Shown here in pieces: positions 1 to 8,094 of a stretch of DNA of 8,094 nt; position 1 is the stretch's first letter, and every line of letters begins with the position of its first letter. This stretch comes from Rhodocyclales bacterium (lineage in GTDB: Bacteria; Pseudomonadota; Gammaproteobacteria; Burkholderiales; Rhodocyclaceae). Made by a program: the position numbers and the translations under genes. Location of the stretch: contig JAIOPW010000434.1 in NCBI GenBank assembly GCA_021413665.1, positions 1-8,094 of the forward strand. Direction: 5' to 3'. The notes under the pieces are model-generated. The model saw only the letters and a program-made list of their open reading frames with translations, had not been told where the DNA came from and did not search any database.

Positions 1-1208
1 CTAACCGCATGACTGACAGGGTGCTGCCGAAAGCTGCGCCAAAGGGCCACGTCGTAGGCAATCTTGAGCCCACCGCAGACGACCAGGGGCGCTGCCAGCC
101 AGCCAGCGGCGAACAGTGCGCCACCCAGCGACGGGCTCAAGGCCGCCGCCAGGCTGCGCGGCACCGCCGTGAAGCTGGCCGCCGCCGCCCGCTCGGAGGC
201 GGTAACCATCGCCATGACATAGGCCGAACGGGTCGGCACATCCATCTGCGACAGTGCGGATCGCAGCAGCAGCAAGCCCAGAGCGAGAGGCAGGCTTGGC
301 GCGAAGGCGGCAAGAATCAGGAACAGGCTGGCCGGAATGTGGGTAAACACCATGGTGTTGAGCAACCCGATGCGAGCCGCCACCCAGGGCGCGGCGAGTT
401 GCGAAAATGCGCTCAGCAGCCCCGCCCAGAAAAAGAAGATCCCCGCCGCCGTCAGTGACAGTCCGAAGCGCTCGAACAGCCAGAGCGCGAGCAAGGAATT
501 CACCACCAGCCCGCCCGCAAAGGAATCCAGGGAAAACAGCGCGGCCAGCCGGATCACGACTCGACGTGACGGCCCCAGCGGGGCAGGCGCAAGGTTCGGC
601 CCCGACACCGACCGCTGCGGCAGGCGTGAGTACAGCAGCCAGATCAGGGCGCCGATGCCGGCGTAGGCCACGAACATGGCTCGCATCGCGCTCAAACGGT
701 CGACGCCCAGATCGGCCAGCGCATCCGGCACGCCGGCGGCCAGCGCCCCCAGTGCCGCGCAAAGGGCGCCGGCCAGGCTGTAGCGCGCGAACAACCGGGT
801 CCGCGCGTCTGCGTCGACGGCCAGCGACAGTCGCGCATGTTCCAGAGGCAGAAATACGCTAACGTCGCCGGAACTCGGATTCAGCGTGCCGACGAAAGCC
901 ACCAGCAGCAGTGGCAGGAATGTCGAAAAGCCGGCGAAGCCCAACCCGGTGGCGGTCATCAGGCAGGCCGCCGCCAGCAGCATCAGGCGTGGCGGGAAGC
1001 GATGGCCCCAGGCCCCGAGCGCCAGCGTCGCCAGCGCCGAACCCAGCAGCGTGGCGGTGCTGAGCAAACCGACCCGCCAGACGTCGTAACCCAGCGCCAG
1101 CAGGTAGGCCGGCAGCAGCACCGCCACATAGCCATCGACGAAGGCGCGCAGGCCACGCCCGATCAGCAGCAGGCGAACCTCCGGCGCCATGCCGGCGCTT
1201 GCGCTCAT
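1..1208 (-). CDS. MFS transporter, C-terminus cut by window edge
   Basis: Membrane transporter of the major facilitator superfamily. Reading from the ATG at 1208-1206 gives 402 open codons and no stop before position 1, so the gene continues off the left edge, though it is already near the usual 400-aa MFS length. The protein is almost entirely hydrophobic helices with short charged loops. A degenerate motif-A-like loop, GAWGHRFPPR, sits at residues 65-74, and NPSSGDVSVFLPLE lies at about 110-123. A longer hydrophilic stretch at about 194-218 fits the central loop between two six-helix halves. The start codon overlaps the TGA of the upstream gene (ATGA), and no strong Shine-Dalgarno is visible, so translational coupling is likely. 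An in-frame ATG at 1190 is an alternative start. Its place at the end of the chr operon suggests a role under chromate stress, but the substrate cannot be read from the sequence. An ORF with a stop at 1-3 in another frame is a shadow. Confidence 0.88.
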   Translation of the reverse strand, partial: MSASAGMAPEVRLLLIGRGLRAFVDGYVAVLLPAYLLALGYDVWRVGLLSTATLLGSALATLALGAWGHRFPPRLMLLAAACLMTATGLGFAGFSTFLPLLLVAFVGTLNPSSGDVSVFLPLEHARLSLAVDADARTRLFARYSLAGALCAALGALAAGVPDALADLGVDRLSAMRAMFVAYAGIGALIWLLYSRLPQRSVSGPNLAPAPLGPSRRVVIRLAALFSLDSFAGGLVVNSLLALWLFERFGLSLTAAGIFFFWAGLLSAFSQLAAPWVAARIGLLNTMVFTHIPASLFLILAAFAPSLPLALGLLLLRSALSQMDVPTRSAYVMAMVTASERAAAASFTAVPRSLAAALSPSLGGALFAAGWLAAPLVVCGGLKIAYDVALWRSFRQHPVSHAV

Positions 1209-1660
1209 TGCAAGCGCCGGAAGCGCGCGACCTTCTTCAGCGGAGTGTCGGCACACCAAGCGTACAGCGCATCGTAGAGCACCATGCCGTGGGCCAGCAT
1301 CGCGTGGTCGTCGGCGTAGTTGAGCGACAGCCCCTTCGAGATCGCCAGCAACCCTGCCGCCTCCTGCGCCAGTTGCGGCACACCACAGTCCGCCGCGCGC
1401 ACGATCAGGGCCAGCTTGTCCAGCGCCGCATCCTCGATCCGATACGTGTCGATGAAGGCGTCGAAGCTGCATCGATCGCCGTGGTGCCCGAGTTCGACGC
1501 CCGGCATGTCGTAGGGAATGGCGCCGGTCTCGCGTGCCACCCGCATCACCTCGTTGCCCGGCACATAGAGGAATTCCGGCGCTTCATCGACAAAGCGCGC
1601 CACCAGCCAGGGGCAGGCGATGCGATCGATCTTGGGCCGTTCGCGGGTAATCCACTTCAT
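1205..1660 (-). CDS. Stand-alone Chrome_Resist-domain protein (ChrB C-terminal-like)
   Basis: A 151-aa soluble protein related to the C-terminal half of ChrB (Chrome_Resist family). Visible features are IDRIACPWLVARFVDEAPEF at residues 11-30, a GHHGDRCSF segment at 58-66, and a DALYAWC end at about 130-136. These line up with the VDRMASAWLIRRFIDRKATF, THVGGRVTF and FDGLYKNY segments of ChrB encoded 1.4 kb upstream, so this is a paralogue of that domain without the N-terminal regulatory half. It carries a Cys where ChrB has Ser (CPWL against SAWL). The start at 1660 is chosen over an upstream ATG at 1708 because GAGGA at 1672-1668 lies 7 nt before it and because homology begins there; the longer version would run into chrA. 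It lies 10 nt after the chrA stop and overlaps the MFS gene by ATGA. The family is linked to chromate resistance, but the biochemical role of the isolated domain is uncertain. Confidence 0.85.
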   Translation of the reverse strand: MKWITRERPKIDRIACPWLVARFVDEAPEFLYVPGNEVMRVARETGAIPYDMPGVELGHHGDRCSFDAFIDTYRIEDAALDKLALIVRAADCGVPQLAQEAAGLLAISKGLSLNYADDHAMLAHGMVLYDALYAWCADTPLKKVARFRRLQ

Positions 1661-1670
1661 GGTGGCGTCC

Positions 1671-3008
1671 TCACATGGAAAAGGAATAGGCGAGGCCGAG
1701 CAGCGCACAGGCGCCGATCACCTTCATGATGTCGGCCTTGTACTTCCACAAGGCGACCACGGCGGCGACGGCGATCAGGACCGGTAGCCACTCGAAAGGA
1801 CCGGCAAAGGGCGCGGTCTCGGTCGCCTTGGGCCAGAAGGTATGCCAGGCGAAGAAGACCGCCAGATTGAGGATCACGCCGACCACGGCCGCCGTGATAC
1901 CGGTCAGCGGCGCGGTGAATTTCAGTTCGCCGCGTGTGGCTTCCACCAGCGGGCCGCCGGCGAGGATGAAGAAGAAGCTCGGCAGGAAAGTGAAGAAGGT
2001 CGCCACCGCCGCGCCGGCCAATCCGGCGATGACGGGATCGGTGGCGACCGACTTGGTCACGCCGCCGACATAGCCGACCCAGGTCACGATCATGATCAGC
2101 GGCCCCGGCGTGGTTTCGCCCAGGGCCAGGCCGTCCATCATCTGTGGCCCGGTGAGCCAGCCGAAGTGCTCGACGCCACCTTGATACACGTAGGGCAGCA
2201 CGGCGTAGGCGCCGCCGATGGTAAGGAAGGCCGCCTTGGTGAAGAACTCGCCCATCCGGTACAGGTCGGCGCTGCCTCTCAGCAGCAGCAGCGACAGCGC
2301 ACCGGTGGCGAGGAATATGGCGGTGGTGGCGACCAATTTAGCCCAGGAGAACTTCGCGTGCGCGGGTGGCGGCGTGTCGTCGTCGATCAACGCCGGGCCG
2401 TAACTCTTTTCGCTGGCGCCGTGGCCGCCGCCGCCCGTGAACTTGCCCGGCACCAGTTTGCCGCCGAGGGCGCCCAGCAGCGCGGCGGCCAGCACGATCC
2501 ACGGAAAGTCGATCTTGAAGGCGAAAATGCCGACAAAGGCCGCCACGGCGATGGCCAGCATCAAGCCGTTGCGAATCGCCCGCGAACCGATGCGCCAGGC
2601 GGCGAACAGCACCACGGCCACCACCGCCGGCTTGATGCCGTAGAAGATACCCTGCACCGACGGCATGTCGCCGAAGGCCAGGTACAGTCCGGCGAGCAGA
2701 GAAAGCAGCAGGAAGGCCGGCAGGAAGAACAGCAGGCCGGCCAGCAGCCCGCCGCGCAGTCCGTGCAGCAGCCAGCCGGTATAGATCGCCAGTTGGCAGG
2801 CTTCCGGGCCGGGCAGCAGCATGCAGTAGTTGAGCGCATGCAGGAAGCGGTGTTCCGAGATCCAGCGCCGGCGCTCGACCAGTTCCTGATGCATGATCGA
2901 GATCTGTCCGGCCGGGCCGCCGAAGCTGATGAAGCCCAGCTTGAACCAGAAACGCAGCGCGTCGAGCAAGGTCGGCACGGGAGGTGCGCTCATCGGGGCT
3001 TCAGTCAT
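1671..3008 (-). CDS. chrA: ChrA chromate efflux transporter
   Basis: A 445-aa inner-membrane transporter of the CHR family, long two-domain form, which exports chromate from the cytoplasm. Both halves show the duplicated CHR signature. In the N-half, FWFKLGFISFGGPAGQISIM occupies residues 20-39, followed by LLPGPEACQLAIYTGWLLHG at 64-83. In the C-half, FFTKAAFLTIGGAYAVLPYV occupies 255-274, followed by GLALGETTPGPLIMIVTWVG at 293-312. A Gly/charged linker at about 187-222 (GGGGHG, DDDTPPP) separates them. Multiple hydrophobic helices fill the rest. The ATG at 3008 is chosen because AGGAG at 3020-3016 lies 7 nt upstream; it overlaps the end of chrB by 8 bp. An in-frame ATG at 3053 lies deeper inside chrB, and one at 2993 is also possible. 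Its position between chrB and a ChrB-like gene confirms a chromate operon. Expression should follow the chrB promoter. Confidence 0.96.
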   Translation of the reverse strand: MTEAPMSAPPVPTLLDALRFWFKLGFISFGGPAGQISIMHQELVERRRWISEHRFLHALNYCMLLPGPEACQLAIYTGWLLHGLRGGLLAGLLFFLPAFLLLSLLAGLYLAFGDMPSVQGIFYGIKPAVVAVVLFAAWRIGSRAIRNGLMLAIAVAAFVGIFAFKIDFPWIVLAAALLGALGGKLVPGKFTGGGGHGASEKSYGPALIDDDTPPPAHAKFSWAKLVATTAIFLATGALSLLLLRGSADLYRMGEFFTKAAFLTIGGAYAVLPYVYQGGVEHFGWLTGPQMMDGLALGETTPGPLIMIVTWVGYVGGVTKSVATDPVIAGLAGAAVATFFTFLPSFFFILAGGPLVEATRGELKFTAPLTGITAAVVGVILNLAVFFAWHTFWPKATETAPFAGPFEWLPVLIAVAAVVALWKYKADIMKVIGACALLGLAYSFSM

Positions 3009-3912
3009 GGGGCTGCTCCTGTTGGTAGTTTTTGTAAAGACCGTCGAAGACACGACTCGCCTCGGTCAATAATTTGTCGTCGTTGGCCGCCGCCGCGCGT
3101 AAGCCGGACAGCAGCGCCTCGATGCCCGCCGCCTCGACCACCGGCACGCCGCCGACGTCGAGGCAATGCACGATGGCGGCGATGCGCGCCAGCGCGGGAT
3201 CGTTGTCCAGGCCGAAGCTTGCCGCCAGTACTTCGAACGTGACCCGGCCACCGACATGGGTGAAGGCCGCATGGTCAAAATCGAAACCAAGAGCCGACTT
3301 CGGACACTTCTTCGGATTGTCCAGCCAAAGAAATGTCGCCTTCCGGTCGATGAAGCGGCGGATCAGCCAGGCCGAAGCCATGCGATCAACCCACAGGTTC
3401 TTGCGCGTGGCCCAGCGCCGATCCTGAAAGTCGGCGCTGGCGAGACGGCGAATTTTGCCCGCGACTGTCGCCGGCTCATCGCCGGATGCCGCTTCAAGGG
3501 CCGCAAACGCCTCCTGTGCCTGCCGTTGCGCCTCGCCGGGAAAATAGTCGATGGTGACCAGCGCCGCCAGATCACGGCGCAGGCCGCGCAATGCCTTGAT
3601 GTCCCCGGCATCGACACCGGCCATCGTCACCAGCAAGCGGGCGTAGTCCGGGCCGCGATCGAAGAGCCGCACGATTTCCGTTTCCTGCGGCCCGTCGCGT
3701 CCGCCGAGCCGGTAGATGTCCGCCGTGCCCTGCACCGCAAGCACCTCGCCCGCAATGTTCGCCAGGGCCGCCGCATGTTCCGGTGCGTCCGGCAGCAGGA
3801 ACACCCCGTCGCGCAACGTCGCACAGCCAAGGCCTCGCAGGGCGCGCCAGATGCGCATGCGGCCGGCAGCCTGCCGCGTCGGCAGGCTGACAAAGAGGGC
3901 AAGGAACTCCAT
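3001..3912 (-). CDS. chrB: ChrB chromate-responsive regulator
   Basis: A 303-aa protein matching ChrB, the chromate-sensing regulatory protein of chr operons, at full family length. The N-terminal half begins LALFVSLPTRQAAGRMRIWR (residues 4-23) and continues with RDGVFLLPD (34-42), the usual ChrB opening. A basic and acidic middle segment includes RRDLAALVTIDYFPGEAQRQ (112-131). The C-terminal Chrome_Resist domain starts near ATRKNLWVDRMASAWLIRRF (168-187) and includes FDFDHAAFTHVGGRVTFEVL (210-229). ChrB proteins have been reported to bind the chr promoter and to repress it until chromate is present. Here the gene is first in its operon and its start codon lies 3 nt from a perfect inverted repeat, which fits autoregulation. 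No purine-rich Shine-Dalgarno precedes the ATG, which is unusual among the genes of this window. The start is nevertheless supported by the N-terminal motif. The end overlaps chrA by 8 bp. Confidence 0.94.
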   Translation of the reverse strand: MEFLALFVSLPTRQAAGRMRIWRALRGLGCATLRDGVFLLPDAPEHAAALANIAGEVLAVQGTADIYRLGGRDGPQETEIVRLFDRGPDYARLLVTMAGVDAGDIKALRGLRRDLAALVTIDYFPGEAQRQAQEAFAALEAASGDEPATVAGKIRRLASADFQDRRWATRKNLWVDRMASAWLIRRFIDRKATFLWLDNPKKCPKSALGFDFDHAAFTHVGGRVTFEVLAASFGLDNDPALARIAAIVHCLDVGGVPVVEAAGIEALLSGLRAAAANDDKLLTEASRVFDGLYKNYQQEQPHD

Positions 3913-3915
3913 GGG

Positions 3916-3945
3916 GTTGTTACATCGAAAATTGGATGTAACAAC
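3916..3945. promoter_or_regulatory. Perfect 11-bp inverted repeat, putative ChrB operator
   Basis: On the plus strand GTTGTTACATC (3916-3926) and GATGTAACAAC (3935-3945) are exact reverse complements separated by 8 bp (GAAAATTG). The dyad spans from the -10 edge to 3 bp before the chrB ATG. Arm centres are 19 bp apart, close to two helical turns, which suits a dimeric DNA-binding protein. The predicted transcript would begin inside the distal arm and lack the full hairpin, so a DNA operator is more likely than an RNA structure. Assignment to ChrB rests on position and on what is known of other chr operons. Confidence 0.7.
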
Positions 3946-3973
3946 TATAACTCACACAGAGACTATATAACAA
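3944..3973 (-). promoter_or_regulatory. Candidate sigma-70-type promoter of chrBA operon
   Basis: Reading towards chrB there is a TTGTTA hexamer (3973-3968, four of six matches to TTGACA), an 18-bp spacer, then TATAGT (3949-3944, five of six matches to TATAAT). Transcription would begin near 3937, giving a leader of about 25 nt. The -10 edge overlaps the inverted repeat, as expected if a repressor blocks RNA polymerase. This is a by-eye prediction. The spacing is at the long end and no start site is mapped. Confidence 0.5.
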
Positions 3974-4025
3974 CCATTCAAAACCAACGAAAGTCGGCGA
4001 TGGCGGCACGGCGCATAGGGGGCGC

Positions 4026-4436
4026 CTACGGCTTTTTGCACATCGGTCCCTCGACCGGGTTCATTGCGCTTTGCACGATGGCGGAAACGAGGTCGTGGAT
4101 TTCCTCGACGCTGAAGTGTTCGAACAGACGCCGCGCCTGTGCGGCGGGAAGTTGCACGAGGCACGACGAGCCATCCGCCAGTGTGGCGACAACCCGCATC
4201 AGGGTTCTCTCGCCACTGTCGCCCGCAGCCTCGATGAGGCCCGCCTGTTCCGTCATCAGCGCATCGTACTCATCCTCGATCGCCTGTTCGACATCGTCCG
4301 GCAGATCGTCCCGTAGCGTAACGACGAAACCCTCGATCGGATCGGGACGAACCTCGCCCTTCAATCCGCGATCGGCGATGAATTTCTCGAAGCGTCGGCA
4401 AAGGAGCGCATCGAACAGGATGTATTCGTTGCTCAT
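4026..4436 (-). CDS. Hypothetical 136-aa protein, third small gene behind the kinase
   Basis: I do not recognise a named family. The protein is 136 aa, acidic and probably cytoplasmic, with no signal peptide or membrane helix. It opens with EYILFDALLCRRFEKFIADR (residues 4-23), followed by a likely beta segment (EGFVVTLRDD, 35-44) and an acidic helix (DDVEQAIEDEYDALM, 47-61). A second strand pair (LMRVVATLADGSSCLVQLPA, 79-98) precedes a C-terminal helix (FEHFSVEEIHDLVSAIVQSA, 105-124) and a NPVEGPMCKKP tail. Cysteines are at 13, 92 and 133. Translation starts at an ATG that overlaps the preceding gene's TGA (ATGA), with AGGGA about 6 nt upstream. Good spacing, overlap and high coding density support a real gene. 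Co-transcription with the sensor kinase hints at a shared pathway, but no function can be assigned. Confidence 0.75.
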   Translation of the reverse strand: MSNEYILFDALLCRRFEKFIADRGLKGEVRPDPIEGFVVTLRDDLPDDVEQAIEDEYDALMTEQAGLIEAAGDSGERTLMRVVATLADGSSCLVQLPAAQARRLFEHFSVEEIHDLVSAIVQSAMNPVEGPMCKKP

Positions 4437-4642
4437 GCGCGTCCCTGTTTGTATTTCTTGAATACCGTCCCGGCGTCGCGGTGGGCGCGCTCCAGCGTGC
4501 AGATCGAGGGATCGTCGTCGTGACCGCTGAAGAAATCATCGGCCTGGGCGCGCATCACCATCGCGATCGCCGCTTCATCCGCAAGGCCGTATTCCTCGGT
4601 GATGAGGGTGGTGACTTCGTCGAGGTGCTCTTCGTAGGTCAT
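4433..4642 (-). CDS. Hypothetical 69-aa acidic protein, second small gene behind the kinase
   Basis: A small soluble protein without a family I recognise. The N-terminal part is probably helical (MTYEEHLDEVTTLITEEYGL, 1-20; ADEAAIAMVMRAQADDFF, 21-38). An acidic GHDDDPS turn (40-46) is followed by a helix ending in the basic tail FKKYKQGRA (61-69). I prefer the ATG at 4642; a TTG at 4648, directly abutting the previous stop, would add two residues, and neither has a strong Shine-Dalgarno. The stop overlaps the next gene's ATG by ATGA, so the two are probably translationally coupled. Its tight placement between two other small genes is the main evidence that it is real. Confidence 0.72.
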   Translation of the reverse strand: MTYEEHLDEVTTLITEEYGLADEAAIAMVMRAQADDFFSGHDDDPSICTLERAHRDAGTVFKKYKQGRA

Positions 4643-4648
4643 CGCCAA

Positions 4649-4879
4649 TCACGCCGGCTCTGGGTAGCGAATCACCACGATCCGCTCGTCGGGTTCGAGC
4701 CAGAACTCGCCATGCGGCCCCTTGGCATTGCCGGTGATGAGCAGGATCAAGCCGTCCTCGTCGCGCACTTCGGTGACGGTCTCCCACGCAAAAGTGGGAT
4801 GGGCATTTGTTCCGGTGCCGTTGTAGATGTGGTCCTTCAGCCGCACCTCAGACGCCGCCACGGTAATCTTGTTGGTCAT
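4649..4879 (-). CDS. Hypothetical 76-aa protein, first small gene behind the kinase
   Basis: A 76-aa soluble protein of no recognised family. The pattern of alternating hydrophobic residues (KITVAASEVRL, WETVTEVRDEDGLILLIT, RIVVIRYP) suggests a small beta-rich fold. Distinct elements are DHIYNGTGTNAHPTF (16-30) and GNAKGPHGEFWLEPDERI (50-67), with His at 17, 27 and 56 and no cysteine. It starts 9 nt after the kinase stop codon and has the strongest Shine-Dalgarno in the window (AGGGGAGG, 4890-4883, overlapping that stop). This shows it is efficiently translated from the kinase transcript. It ends just before the next small gene. Role unknown. Confidence 0.77.
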   Translation of the reverse strand: MTNKITVAASEVRLKDHIYNGTGTNAHPTFAWETVTEVRDEDGLILLITGNAKGPHGEFWLEPDERIVVIRYPEPA

Positions 4880-4882
4880 GAA

Positions 4883-4888
4883 CCTCCC

Positions 4889-4890
<2 letters not shown>
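4883..4890 (-). promoter_or_regulatory. Strong Shine-Dalgarno of the 76-aa gene
   Basis: AGGGGAGG lies 3 nt before the ATG at 4879 when measured from its last G, about 6 nt when measured from the AGGGG core. It overlaps the kinase TAG stop (4891-4889). It fixes the start of the small gene and suggests its translation does not depend only on coupling. Confidence 0.75.

Positions 4891-8094
<3,204 letters not shown>

Larger units (their letters stand above)
3913..4025. other. Intergenic regulatory region of the chromate operon
   Basis: This 113-bp gap separates the last small gene of the kinase operon from chrB. The half next to chrB (about 3913-3990) is clearly AT-richer than the surrounding coding DNA and holds the candidate promoter, the dyad and a further GTTGTTA half-site. 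The other half (3991-4025) is GC-rich and contains only a weak 5-bp stem without a T-tract, so no terminator for the kinase operon is evident. Confidence 0.7.

Noticed and set aside
1..762. 253-aa minus-strand ORF ending in a stop at the window edge
   Set aside because: It is in a different frame from the MFS gene, whose hydrophobic, well-formed reading frame covers the same DNA. Its translation is Arg/Gly/Ala-rich and without motifs, typical of a shadow in GC-rich sequence.
1671..3053. Longer chrA start at 3053
   Set aside because: It would overlap chrB by 53 bp, and the added residues do not belong to the CHR domain. The ATG at 3008 has an AGGAG at proper spacing.
1842..3242. 466-aa plus-strand ORF
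   Set aside because: It is antisense to chrA and chrB, which have clear family motifs. Its product is a low-complexity Gln/Arg/His/Gly-rich shadow.
3916..3945. RNA hairpin or riboswitch reading of the chrB dyad
   Set aside because: With the predicted promoter the transcript starts inside the distal arm, so the complete stem would not be in the RNA. A DNA operator is simpler. This would change if an upstream start site were mapped.
4010..4026. Possible terminator hairpin (GGCGC, 7-nt loop, GCGCC) after the 136-aa gene
   Set aside because: The stem is only 5 bp and partly overlaps the stop codon, and there is no T-run after it on the minus strand. The TTTTT on the plus strand side has no gene to terminate.
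3166..4461. 431-aa plus-strand ORF
   Set aside because: It runs antisense across chrB, the regulatory gap and the 136-aa gene. The composition is shadow-like, and nothing suggests a promoter or ribosome-binding site.

Overview
The window is GC-rich and densely packed, and every gene I can support lies on the minus strand. Gene order in the direction of transcription therefore runs from high to low coordinates. The protein families (long-form ChrA, ChrB, a PAS-rich hybrid kinase), the GC content and a C-rich palindromic repeat of a type familiar from Proteobacteria suggest a proteobacterium. A betaproteobacterium such as a Rhodocyclales member is plausible, but that is inference.

Right half (about 4026-8094): a large membrane-bound hybrid sensor kinase, cut off at its N-terminus by the window edge, carries HAMP, three PAS domains, HisKA/HATPase_c, a receiver and an Hpt domain. 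It is followed, with 9 bp or less between genes, by three small genes of unknown function (76, 69 and 136 aa). The four genes look like one operon. The kinase gene contains an 89-bp imperfect inverted repeat lying in frame between the receiver and Hpt domains, where it encodes a Pro/Gly/Lys-rich linker.

Middle (3913-4025): this 113-bp gap is the only sizeable intergenic region. It is locally AT-rich and holds a plausible promoter and a perfect 11-bp inverted repeat next to the chrB start codon, probably the operator of the chromate operon.

Left half (1-3912): a four-gene chromate-resistance operon with overlapping or 10-bp junctions. It consists of chrB (regulator), chrA (chromate efflux), a stand-alone protein related to the C-terminal domain of ChrB, and an MFS transporter whose stop codon lies just beyond the window. 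The likely logic is that ChrB represses or tunes the promoter and responds to chromate, ChrA exports chromate, and the two downstream genes have accessory, undefined roles. Nothing in the sequence ties the sensor kinase to chromate. The two groups may simply be neighbours.

No rRNA, tRNA, CRISPR array, insertion sequence or convincing intrinsic terminator was seen. The most unusual items are the dyad at chrB, the palindrome domesticated inside a kinase, and the small-gene trio behind the kinase.
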